Origin: Clostridiales bacterium
GTDB lineage: Bacteria > Bacillota > Clostridia > Christensenellales > Aristaeellaceae
Reading direction: 5' to 3'
DNA length: 12,465 bases
Assembly (NCBI GenBank): GCA_004552515.1
Contig: SFOF01000049.1
Location: 1 to 12,465 of the forward strand
In this document: positions 1 through 6,120 of the stretch, piece by piece
How the letters are laid out: each line of letters starts with the position of its first letter
Numbering within the stretch: position 1 is the first letter of the stretch
Position numbers and translations under genes: made by a program
Notes under the pieces: model-generated
Database searches by the model: none
The model's input: the letters and a program-made list of their open reading frames with translations, nothing else
Told to the model about the DNA's origin: nothing

Positions 1-2
1 AG

Positions 3-23
3 CGTTATCAAATCGTTATCAAA
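3..23. repeat. Two direct copies of CGTTATCAAA
   Basis: CGTTATCAAA occurs at 3-12 and again at 14-23, one base apart, giving an 11-bp period close to one helical turn. The repeat lies beyond the guaA stop codon. It could be a tandem protein-binding site for a gene to the left of the window or simple chance, and the window edge hides any further copies. Confidence 0.5.
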
Positions 24-32
24 AGAGAGATA

Positions 33-61
33 TAAAACCGCAAAATCGTTGTGCCGCAACG
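33..61 (-). terminator. Possible weak terminator after guaA
   Basis: Read on the minus strand about 20 bases after the guaA stop codon, CGTTG and CAACG form a 5-bp hairpin with a 5-base loop (47-61). ATTTTG and then a short T run in CGGTTTT follow. The stem is short and the T-tract is interrupted, so this is a weak candidate. No better terminator lies between the stop codon and the window edge. Confidence 0.3.
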
Positions 62-80
62 GGTTCGGAGTTTCAAAAAC

Positions 81-1061
81 TCACTCCCACTCGATCGTCG
101 CAATCGGCTTGGGGCTGAGATCGTACAGTACGCGGCACACGCCGGGAACTTCGGCGAGTATGCGCTGCGTGATGGTCTCAAGCACATTCCAGGGCAGCTC
201 GGGCACAGTGGCGGTCATCGCATCCACCGTGTTGACCGCGCGCAGAATCACCGGCCAGTCGAAGGCGCGCTTGCCGTCGCGCACGCCGGTGGAGCGCATA
301 TCCGGCACCACGGCGAAGAACTGCCACACCTTTTCGGTCAGGCCGTTTTTGTCGAACTCCTCGCGCACGATGGCGTCGGCCTCGCGCAGCGCGTGCAGGC
401 GGTCGCGGGTGATCGCGCCCAGGCAGCGCACGCCCAGACCGGGGCCGGGGAAGGGCTGACGATAGACCATGGCGGCGGGCAGACCCAGCGCCACGCCGAC
501 CATGCGCACCTCGTCCTTGTAGAGGAGCTTGATCGGCTCGACCAGCTGGAAGGACAGACCCTCGGGCAGGCCGCCCACGTTGTGGTGCGCCTTCACGCCC
601 TTGCTCTCGATGATGTCGGGATAGATTGTGCCCTGCGCGAGGAAATCGATGCCCTCCTGCTTGCGCGCTTCCTCATCGAACACGTGGATGAACTCCTCGC
701 CGATGATGTGGCGCTTCTTTTCGGGATCGGACACATTTTCGAGCTTGTCAAGGAAGCGGTCGGTCGCGTCGATGTAGATCAGGTTGGCGTCCAGCTGATT
801 GCGGAACACCTCGATGACCTGCTCGCTCTCGCCCTTGCGCATCAGGCCGTGGTTGACGTGGACGCACACCAGCTGACGGCCGATGGCCTTGATCAGCAGC
901 GCGGCCACGACGGACGAATCCACGCCGCCGGAGAGCGCCAGCAGCACCTTGCTCGAGCCCACCTGCGCGCGCACCGCGGCAATCTGCTCATCGATGAACG
1001 CGTTGGCCAGCTCGGGCGTTGTGATGCGCTGCATGGATTCCGGGCGCTTGTTGTTTTCCAT
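81..1061 (-). CDS. guaA: GMP synthase ATP-pyrophosphatase subunit (GuaA C-terminal half, no glutaminase domain)
   Basis: Converts XMP to GMP by adenylating XMP and aminating it with ammonia, in the cytoplasm. The 326-residue protein has the N-type ATP-pyrophosphatase loop SGGVDSS at residues 44-50, the conserved HHNVGGLP at 159-166, and the dimerisation domain ending in the family's TIEWE tail. A usual bacterial GuaA is about 510-525 residues with an N-terminal class I glutaminase of about 200. Here that domain is absent, and the protein begins right at the pyrophosphatase domain, like the archaeal GuaAB subunit. The start at 1061 is chosen because AGGAGG lies 9 bases upstream; a longer in-frame reading to 1136 would run through the promoter. 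Ammonia must come from a separate glutaminase subunit outside the window or from free ammonium. The family call is firm; how ammonia is supplied is unknown. Confidence 0.95.
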   Translation of the reverse strand: MENNKRPESMQRITTPELANAFIDEQIAAVRAQVGSSKVLLALSGGVDSSVVAALLIKAIGRQLVCVHVNHGLMRKGESEQVIEVFRNQLDANLIYIDATDRFLDKLENVSDPEKKRHIIGEEFIHVFDEEARKQEGIDFLAQGTIYPDIIESKGVKAHHNVGGLPEGLSFQLVEPIKLLYKDEVRMVGVALGLPAAMVYRQPFPGPGLGVRCLGAITRDRLHALREADAIVREEFDKNGLTEKVWQFFAVVPDMRSTGVRDGKRAFDWPVILRAVNTVDAMTATVPELPWNVLETITQRILAEVPGVCRVLYDLSPKPIATIEWE

Positions 1062-1070
1062 ATCGGTGAT

Positions 1071-1076
1071 CCTCCT
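1071..1076 (-). promoter_or_regulatory. guaA ribosome binding site
   Basis: A perfect AGGAGG on the minus strand ends 9 bases before the ATG at 1061. It decides the start over the upstream in-frame ATG at 1136. Confidence 0.85.
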
Positions 1077-1107
1077 ATATCGCTGTGTAGTTTGAATGAT
1101 CTGTATT

Positions 1108-1136
1108 ATTATAGCGGATGCGATCGACTTTTTCAA
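1108..1136 (-). promoter_or_regulatory. guaA promoter (sigma-70/sigma-A type)
   Basis: On the minus strand TTGAAA (1131-1136) and TATAAT (1108-1113) are separated by exactly 17 bp. Transcription would begin near 1101, giving a 5' leader of about 40 bases. That is too short for a guanine riboswitch. The -35 box lies only 12 bp beyond the T-tract of the upstream gene's terminator. Confidence 0.88.
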
Positions 1137-1148
1137 GCGGCTGCGCGC

Positions 1149-1183
1149 AAAAAAAGCGGACGCCGCGCTTGTGGGCGTCCGCT
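1149..1183 (-). terminator. Intrinsic terminator of the Gfo/Idh/MocA gene
   Basis: On the minus strand a perfect 10-bp stem, AGCGGACGCC/GGCGTCCGCT (arms 1174-1183 and 1155-1164) with a 9-base loop, is followed by a run of T (1149-1155). It works only in the minus direction and insulates guaA from readthrough. Confidence 0.92.
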
Positions 1184-1194
1184 GAGCCTGTGGA

Positions 1195-2295
1195 TCAGAT
1201 TTCGGGCACGTTGACCTCGACCTCGTGGCCGCAGGCGCTCGAGCGGATGATACCGTCGATGATGGCCTGATTGTAGATGATCTCCTGCCACGGGATGGGG
1301 GAAGCGCCGTTGTTCAGGATCGCGTCGCAGAAATCGCGGCACTTGAGGAAGAAGAAGCTCTTCTTGTTGTCCTCGTTCTTCTTGGGGATCTTGACCTCGA
1401 CCTGATTGCCGTCGATGTCCTTGTAGAGATAGATGTCGCCGACGCCGCCGTCCCACGCGCCGCCCCAGTTGACCTCGGGATGCGGGGACTTGACCTTCAG
1501 GCCAGCCTTGGTGCCCAGGAAGAGCGTGTCGCCCATGGTGTCCATGTGCATCGCCCAGCTCATGCGGAAGTCCATCACCAGGCCGTCCTCAAAGCGGATC
1601 AGCGCGCAGGTGAAGTCGTCCACGGAGAACTCGCCGCCGCCCTTGACCGGATCGTAGTATTCGGGATTCTTTCCGAAGTAATCGGACGCGTAGGCGGACA
1701 CGGTGACCGGCTTTCTGTAGCCGACCGCGTTGAGCGCCATGTCGAGGCCGTAGCAGCCGATGTCGGCCAGGCAGCCCACGCCGGCCAGATCCTTCTGCAC
1801 GAACGTGCGGCCGGGGATGCCGCGGCGGCGGCCGCCGCCGGTCTGGATGTAGTAGATATGGCCCAGCTCGCCCGAGCGCACCAGATGCTTGATCATCTTC
1901 ATGTTCTCGCCGTAGCGGGGTTGGAAGCCGATGGTCAGGATCTTGCCGGTCTCCTTCTGGCATTTGGCCATTTCAACGGCCTGATCGAGCGTGACGGACA
2001 TGGGCTTTTCGCACAGAACGTGCGCGCCGGCGCGCATGGCCTGGCAGGCGCAGACGTGGTGCTGCGTGTTGTAGGTACACACGGACACGCCGTCGGGCTT
2101 GAGGGCGAGTAAGTCGTCGTTATTCTCGAAGGCGGGCACATTGGTCAGGCCGAACTCGTCCAGGAAGGCGCGCGCCTTGCCGGGCACGATGTCGGACGCG
2201 CCGATGATCTCCACGTCGGGCATATCCAGATAGGAACGAATGTGGGAATGGGCGATGCCGCCCGTGCCGATGATGCCGATACGCAATACGCTCAT
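1195..2295 (-). CDS. Gfo/Idh/MocA-family NAD(P)-dependent sugar oxidoreductase
   Basis: A 366-residue cytoplasmic dehydrogenase of the family that oxidises or reduces sugars, inositols and amino sugars with NAD(P). The N-terminal Rossmann fold shows GIIGTGGIAHSH at residues 7-18 and the signature EKP at 96-98. The C-terminal alpha/beta substrate domain carries GGGRRRGIPG at 153-162 and DIGCYGLD at 178-185. Most relatives have His in the DxGxHxxD position; here it is Tyr182, so substrate or catalysis may differ. AAGGAAG lies 8 bases before the ATG. It has its own promoter and terminator. The neighbouring aldolase-like and glycosidase genes suggest catabolism of a plant- or host-derived sugar, but the substrate cannot be read from sequence. 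Confidence 0.9.
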   Translation of the reverse strand: MSVLRIGIIGTGGIAHSHIRSYLDMPDVEIIGASDIVPGKARAFLDEFGLTNVPAFENNDDLLALKPDGVSVCTYNTQHHVCACQAMRAGAHVLCEKPMSVTLDQAVEMAKCQKETGKILTIGFQPRYGENMKMIKHLVRSGELGHIYYIQTGGGRRRGIPGRTFVQKDLAGVGCLADIGCYGLDMALNAVGYRKPVTVSAYASDYFGKNPEYYDPVKGGGEFSVDDFTCALIRFEDGLVMDFRMSWAMHMDTMGDTLFLGTKAGLKVKSPHPEVNWGGAWDGGVGDIYLYKDIDGNQVEVKIPKKNEDNKKSFFFLKCRDFCDAILNNGASPIPWQEIIYNQAIIDGIIRSSACGHEVEVNVPEI

Positions 2296-2333
2296 GGTTT
2301 AATCTTCCTTTCAGTGCGTTATTTCGCGCCTTT

Positions 2334-2362
2334 ATTATAGCAGAGCGGCGGGGAAATGTAAA
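2334..2362 (-). promoter_or_regulatory. Promoter of the Gfo/Idh/MocA gene
   Basis: On the minus strand TTTACA (2357-2362) and TATAAT (2334-2339) are spaced by 17 bp. The start of transcription would be near 2327, leaving about 30 bases of leader with an AAGGAAG ribosome binding site. Confidence 0.82.
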
Positions 2363-2407
2363 CGGAAAAATTCGCGGCGCGTCTCAAAAGCCCGTGGCGC
2401 CGGACAG

Positions 2408-2446
2408 AAAAAACCGCTCCCCGAGGCGTTTTGCTCCGGGAAGCGG
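2408..2446 (-). terminator. Intrinsic terminator of the aldolase-like gene
   Basis: On the minus strand CCGCTTCCCG pairs with CGGGGAGCGG (10 bp with one G-U pair) and six T follow. It lies about 15 bases after the aldolase stop codon and upstream of the Gfo/Idh/MocA promoter, so the two genes are separate transcription units. Confidence 0.88.
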
Positions 2447-2460
2447 CGGGATATGCTCTT

Positions 2461-3747
2461 TTACAGATTAAACGCCTTTTCGATGTCCTTGACCTCGTCG
2501 GGAGTGATCATGACCAGCGGGCCGATGTCCTTGGCGGCGATGATCGCCTTGGCGCTGTAGTCGAGCACCTCCAGGCGGTCGAAGGCGTTGAGCAGCGTGC
2601 TGCCCGACACGATGACGCACTGGTTGCTGACGATCAGCACGGGCGAGGTTTCGCTCAGCGCGTCGGCCGTGCCTTCGGGATCCAGCGTGGAGGAGGCGTA
2701 GGGCAGGCGCTTGACGTTGCGCAGGTTGATGTAGCTCTCCGGAATGGTGCGGGAATCGAACTCCGCGTCGGTGCAGGCGAAGGCCATGATGGCCGGCGGA
2801 TGCGCCACGATGACCGAGCCGATTTCGGGATGGCGGTCATAGATGGCCTGATGCAGCAGCGTGGAGCGGCTGGGGGTCTTGCCCTCCTCGCACATACCGT
2901 TCTTGATGCGCACGATGTCCTCCGGCTCAAGGTACTTTCTGTCCATGTAGTAGGGCGTGATCAGGAAGGAGCCGTCCGAGAGGCGCTGGGAGAACGTGCC
3001 CTGCGTGCTGTTGAACAGGCGCTGATCGTAGGCGCGGTGAATGAGCTGGCACATATCGCGGCGCGCGGCGCACTCCTCGCTGCTGATCTGGCGGGCGACG
3101 AACGCGTCCAGCGGCGGATGAGCCTTGGAGGTGTCCAGATTGATCTGGGTCTGCGTCAGCTCGTTGGGCGTGCCGACCTTGCGCGCGTCGATTTCGATGC
3201 GGCCGCAGAAGTCCAGCGTTTCAAAGGCCATGAAGGCGTGGAACAGATCCTTCGCGCCGCAGCAAACGCCGTGGTTTTCCATCATGACGGTGTTATAGCC
3301 CTTGGCGAACTCGCCGGAGAGGTATTCGCCCAGCTTTTCGCTGCCGGGCACCTCGTACTTGGCCATGGACACCTCGCCGCAGATCTGCGAGACGCTGGGC
3401 ACAAGGCGGGTGTTGGGGATCTTGCGGGCGAGTGAGAACGCCACCAGCGTCGGCGGATGGGCGTGCAGTATGGCGTTGAGGTCGGGGCGCAGTCTGTAAA
3501 TATCGCGGTGGAAGGGCAGCTCGACAGAGGGCTTGTGCGGGCCGATGATCTCGCCGTCCTTTGTGACGCGCATGATGTCATTGCGGGTGAGGCTGCCCTT
3601 GTCGATGCTGGAGGGCGTGATCCAGATGTCGCCGTTGGCGTCGCGGATGGACAGATTGCCGCCGGAGGTGGTGGTCATGCCATACTGATAGATGCGGTTC
3701 ATGATCATGACCAGCTGATCGGCGGGATGCAGAAGATCAAATCTCAT
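2461..3747 (-). CDS. Two-domain class II aldolase/adducin-family protein with a degenerate second domain
   Basis: A 428-residue cytoplasmic protein made of two tandem class II aldolase/adducin domains. Family members cleave or epimerise sugar phosphates such as fuculose-1-phosphate or ribulose-5-phosphate, using a zinc ion. Domain 1 (about residues 6-190) has GGNLS at 29-33, then Glu76, His95, His97 and His159 at the positions of the fuculose-aldolase residues E73, H92, H94 and H155, so it looks active. Domain 2 (about 225-428) repeats the pattern. Its counterparts appear as Ser295, Val314, His316 and Gln376, so zinc binding and the catalytic Glu are lost. AGGAGG lies 7 bases before the ATG at 3747, which rules out a longer in-frame reading to 3849. 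Only a weak promoter (GTCAAA, 17 bp, TATACA; 3775-3803) is seen upstream. The substrate is unknown. Confidence 0.88.
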   Translation of the reverse strand: MRFDLLHPADQLVMIMNRIYQYGMTTTSGGNLSIRDANGDIWITPSSIDKGSLTRNDIMRVTKDGEIIGPHKPSVELPFHRDIYRLRPDLNAILHAHPPTLVAFSLARKIPNTRLVPSVSQICGEVSMAKYEVPGSEKLGEYLSGEFAKGYNTVMMENHGVCCGAKDLFHAFMAFETLDFCGRIEIDARKVGTPNELTQTQINLDTSKAHPPLDAFVARQISSEECAARRDMCQLIHRAYDQRLFNSTQGTFSQRLSDGSFLITPYYMDRKYLEPEDIVRIKNGMCEEGKTPSRSTLLHQAIYDRHPEIGSVIVAHPPAIMAFACTDAEFDSRTIPESYINLRNVKRLPYASSTLDPEGTADALSETSPVLIVSNQCVIVSGSTLLNAFDRLEVLDYSAKAIIAAKDIGPLVMITPDEVKDIEKAFNL

Positions 3748-3754
3748 ACTTTTG

Positions 3755-3760
3755 CCTCCT
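3755..3760 (-). promoter_or_regulatory. Ribosome binding site of the aldolase-like gene
   Basis: AGGAGG on the minus strand, 7 bases before the ATG at 3747. It decides the start over upstream in-frame codons whose translation looks non-conserved. Confidence 0.85.
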
Positions 3761-3804
3761 GAAAAAAAACGATTTGTATAACCCATTGGTCTTTTGCTTT
3801 GACG

Positions 3805-3820
3805 GTGGACATTATTCCAC
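3805..3820. promoter_or_regulatory. Inverted repeat GTGGA-6-TCCAC, possible operator
   Basis: A 5-bp inverted repeat with a 6-bp centre lies in the divergent region between the aldolase-like gene and the zinc-ribbon gene. It is just upstream of the weak aldolase promoter candidate. The arms are short, so it may be chance. No regulator gene is adjacent. Confidence 0.25.
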
Positions 3821-3896
3821 GCCCGTCCGCCCTTTTCCTGCCGCCGCATGAAATATAAACTGAATTGTAACCCGCGGGGGCGCTGTGCGGTCGTTC

Positions 3897-3925
3897 TTTA
3901 CACGCGGCGGCGGCTGTGCTATAAT
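3897..3925 (+). promoter_or_regulatory. Promoter of the small zinc-ribbon gene
   Basis: TTTACA (3897-3902), a 17-bp spacer and TATAAT (3920-3925), with TGC directly before the -10 box (extended -10). Transcription would start near 3932, only about 26 bases before the ATG. Confidence 0.85.
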
Positions 3926-3957
3926 GACCCTGCAAATGAGCGAAGGGATGATGAAGG

Positions 3958-4299
3958 ATGGGCTACTGTTCATGGTGTCAGCGCCTGGGCGGCGCAAAAT
4001 GCGCGCGGTGCGGCTCGAAAACGCGCGCGCCGAAGGACGACGATCCCGTGCTGCTGGCTGCGCTGGACGGCCTGCACGCCGACATGATCGCGCCGCTGCT
4101 GGATGAAAACGGTATTCTCAACTACTGCCAGAGCGACATGAACACGCTCATGGGCACGTCGGGCGGCGGGATGCTGCTCTCGAACGTGAAGATCTATGTG
4201 CCCTACGCGGCGTTTCATCGCGCGCGGACGCTCATAGAGGGCCTGTTTTCGGATGATCCTGCCGTCATGAACAACCTCGAGGCGGGGGAGGACGAATAG
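3958..4299 (+). CDS. Small zinc-ribbon protein with DUF2007-like (putative signal-transducing) domain
   Basis: A 113-residue protein with no signal peptide or membrane segment. The N-terminus is a compact CxxC...CxxC zinc ribbon (Cys4, Cys7, Cys15, Cys18). Residues of about 29-100 resemble the DUF2007 fold: an opening helix in which the protein looks at two ends of a ligand or partner (DGLHADMIAPLLDENGI), a glycine-rich stretch near residues 66-71, then a strand KIYVPY and a helix ARTLIEGLF. DUF2007 proteins are called putative signal-transducing proteins, but no reaction is established. An in-frame TGA at 3952 limits the start, and the zinc ribbon begins at once, so ATG 3958 is chosen, with GAAGGG 10 bases upstream. 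It is transcribed alone, convergent with the glycosidase gene. The domain assignment is by pattern only. Confidence 0.78.
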   Translation: MGYCSWCQRLGGAKCARCGSKTRAPKDDDPVLLAALDGLHADMIAPLLDENGILNYCQSDMNTLMGTSGGGMLLSNVKIYVPYAAFHRARTLIEGLFSDDPAVMNNLEAGEDE

Positions 4300-4306
4300 A
4301 GCGCGC

Positions 4307-4342
4307 AAAAAAGCGGCTGTCGTTATTCGGGCAGCCGCTTTT
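4307..4342. terminator. Shared bidirectional terminator
   Basis: AAAAGCGGCTG (4309-4319) and CAGCCGCTTTT (4332-4342) form an 11-bp stem with a 12-base loop. The plus strand ends in TTTT and the minus strand in six T. It therefore serves both the zinc-ribbon gene (8 bases after its stop codon) and the glycosidase gene converging from the right. Confidence 0.92.
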
Positions 4343-4348
4343 ATATGT

Positions 4349-5887
4349 TTATTTGACGGGGATCAGCTCGATCAGCGACACGGCGTTCTGCGTCATTGTG
4401 ACCGTGAGGGCGTAGGAACCGTCGGCCTCGATGGTTTCGTCCGGCACATATTCTTTAAGGGCGGCGGCCTCGTCGATGATCTCGCGCTGAGAGAAATCGG
4501 GCATGACGGGGCTGCCCAGCTCCAGCCATTTCTTATAGGCGTTGCAGCTCTGCGCGTCGATGCGCCAGTGCCTGAGCGTGTAGCGCCCCTTCAGGCCGTC
4601 AAAGCGGAGGGTCAGGTTGTCGTTGCCGCAGGTCTTGTAGAACTCGTCGTAATGCCGGTAGGCCATCACGGCGACGCGGCCGCTCTCGTCCATGGTGGGG
4701 ATCAGGCCCATCAGCGGGTCGTCCGGCGCGTCGTTGTCGAGGTACTTATCGCCCAGCTTGGCCGCAAGCGCATAGCCGTTGTAGATGGGCTTGGCGAAGC
4801 CGTTGAGCGTGAAGAAGGTTCGATAGCCGTCGAAGTCCTTCTTGCACTCATGCTGACCCGACAGGCAGATCATCATGTGCTGAAGGTTCAGCTCGGGCGC
4901 TTTGATGATCTTATCGATCAGACGGGCATAGAAGGCGGGGAAGAATTCCGTCTCGCGGAACAACATCCGCGGGTCGCGGTCAATGCCGATGAAGCCGCCG
5001 CCGGCCATGCCCCATTCGTCGAAGAAGATCTCCAGATCCGGCGCGCCGGCCTTCGTGAGCATCTCATGGACGGTGTGCAGCCGCTGCATGATGTTGTCGG
5101 GCGAGACGTAGGTCTTGTTGGGCAGCGCCGAATAGATGCCCTGGGAGTAGCAGTGAACGCCGATGAAATCGAACTTCAGCCTTTTCCCCGTCGCGGCGCT
5201 CGTGCCGTTGAGGGCGTGGTCGAGGAACAGGCGCATGAAGCGGTCGCTGCCGGCGCAGGACGGGCCGCCGAGCTTTACGCGGCGCGTGACGGCGGTTATG
5301 CCCTTCTCGAAATAGTCGTACAGCTTGAAATATTCCTCGATCTTGTCCATGTCGCCGTCCGCGTCCATGGTATCGTTGTTTTTCACGTTGATCCAGAAGC
5401 CGCCGTCCGGCTCGTTCCAGCAGTGGAAGTACCATTTCGACACGCGTTCCTCGCCGTAGCGGTCGATCAGATGGCGCGTGTAGACGCGGCAGACCTCTTC
5501 CCATTCCGCGTAGTCTTTCGGCGCGGAGCGGTTGAAGCGCTTGTTCTTATAGCGCACGCCGCTGAAGCTGGTCAGCGGATCGCTCGCCATGCAGACCGGC
5601 ATGAAATCGAAGCACAGCAGCAGCTCGAAGCCGTGCGCCGTCAGATAGTCGATGCGGGCGTCGGTGTCCGAAAAGTCGTATTTCAGCACGCCGTCCGCGC
5701 CGCGCGTCACCATGTCCTCGAACATCGTGTGCATGCGGATCATTTTCGCCGCGTGGTCGCGCTCGATGCGGTCGAGTATGCGCTGGCCCCAGCGATCCTC
5801 GATGGCGTCGGTCGGATGAAAATGGATGTGATTCCAGAAATTGATCTGCTTGCGCGCAGGCCTGTTCAGATGGACGTTGATCCTCAT
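4349..5887 (-). CDS. Glycoside hydrolase family 39-type enzyme (beta-xylosidase-like)
   Basis: A 512-residue retaining glycosidase with a (beta/alpha)8 barrel (about residues 1-390) and a C-terminal beta-rich domain, as in GH39 beta-xylosidases and alpha-L-iduronidases. The acid/base Glu159 lies in WNEPDGGFW (157-165) and the likely nucleophile Glu291 in FFDEWG (288-293). The spacing of 132 residues is close to that of XynB-type enzymes (E160/E277, from memory). There is no signal peptide or membrane segment, so it should act in the cytoplasm on small imported oligosaccharides or glycosides. GAGGAGGAG precedes the ATG by about 8 bases. No transporter is adjacent. The clan and the catalytic pair are well supported. 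The precise substrate (xyloside, glucuronide or other) is not, and a related clan A family is possible. Confidence 0.82.
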   Translation of the reverse strand: MRINVHLNRPARKQINFWNHIHFHPTDAIEDRWGQRILDRIERDHAAKMIRMHTMFEDMVTRGADGVLKYDFSDTDARIDYLTAHGFELLLCFDFMPVCMASDPLTSFSGVRYKNKRFNRSAPKDYAEWEEVCRVYTRHLIDRYGEERVSKWYFHCWNEPDGGFWINVKNNDTMDADGDMDKIEEYFKLYDYFEKGITAVTRRVKLGGPSCAGSDRFMRLFLDHALNGTSAATGKRLKFDFIGVHCYSQGIYSALPNKTYVSPDNIMQRLHTVHEMLTKAGAPDLEIFFDEWGMAGGGFIGIDRDPRMLFRETEFFPAFYARLIDKIIKAPELNLQHMMICLSGQHECKKDFDGYRTFFTLNGFAKPIYNGYALAAKLGDKYLDNDAPDDPLMGLIPTMDESGRVAVMAYRHYDEFYKTCGNDNLTLRFDGLKGRYTLRHWRIDAQSCNAYKKWLELGSPVMPDFSQREIIDEAAALKEYVPDETIEADGSYALTVTMTQNAVSLIELIPVK

Positions 5888-5960
5888 GGACGCGTCTCCT
5901 CCTCATTAAATCGTGTAACGCCGCCGTGCGTCCTGAACCGTCTTCAGTTCCCTCGCGGGC

Positions 5961-5974
5961 ACGCCGCACGGCGT
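5961..5974. promoter_or_regulatory. Palindrome ACGCCG-2-CGGCGT, possible operator in the glycosidase leader
   Basis: A perfect 6-bp inverted repeat with a 2-bp centre lies about 15-30 bases downstream of the likely glycosidase transcription start. This is a typical place for a sugar-responsive repressor to bind. GC-rich DNA makes such palindromes fairly easy by chance. Confidence 0.3.
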
Positions 5975-5996
5975 TCTTCATACGGTTGCTTTCATC

Positions 5997-6025
5997 ATCA
6001 TAGCAGATTTTACGGGGCGCGGGAA
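5997..6025 (-). promoter_or_regulatory. Candidate promoter of the glycosidase gene
   Basis: On the minus strand TATGAT (5997-6002) has TGC immediately before it, an extended -10 element. The -35 position, 17 bp away, reads TTCCCG (6020-6025), a poor match. The leader would be about 100 bases. It is the best candidate in this stretch. Confidence 0.45.
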
Positions 6026-6085
6026 GCGACAAACGGCGCGACAATTAGCATTTTTTTTGATCTTCCTGGAGCGGTGTGATTTAAC

Positions 6086-6114
6086 TTGCATTTTCGCGGC
6101 GGCGGGCGTAAAAT
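6086..6114 (+). promoter_or_regulatory. proS promoter
   Basis: TTGCAT (6086-6091), a 17-bp spacer and TAAAAT (6109-6114). Transcription would begin near 6121, just before the base of T-box stem I, giving a leader of about 300 bases. Confidence 0.75.
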
Positions 6115-6120
6115 AGAAGC

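Noticed and set aside
51..1214. Long plus-strand open frame opposite guaA
   Set aside because: It spans the guaA gene, its promoter and the neighbouring terminator, and has no recognisable domain.
3948..4106. Alternative plus-strand frame starting at ATG 3948
   Set aside because: It overlaps the zinc-ribbon gene in another frame. Only the frame from 3958 gives the four ordered cysteines and the DUF2007-like pattern.
4568..6079. Long plus-strand open frame opposite the glycosidase
   Set aside because: It is a mirror of a gene with intact catalytic motifs. Its composition is typical of an antisense shadow, and it runs over the glycosidase promoter region.
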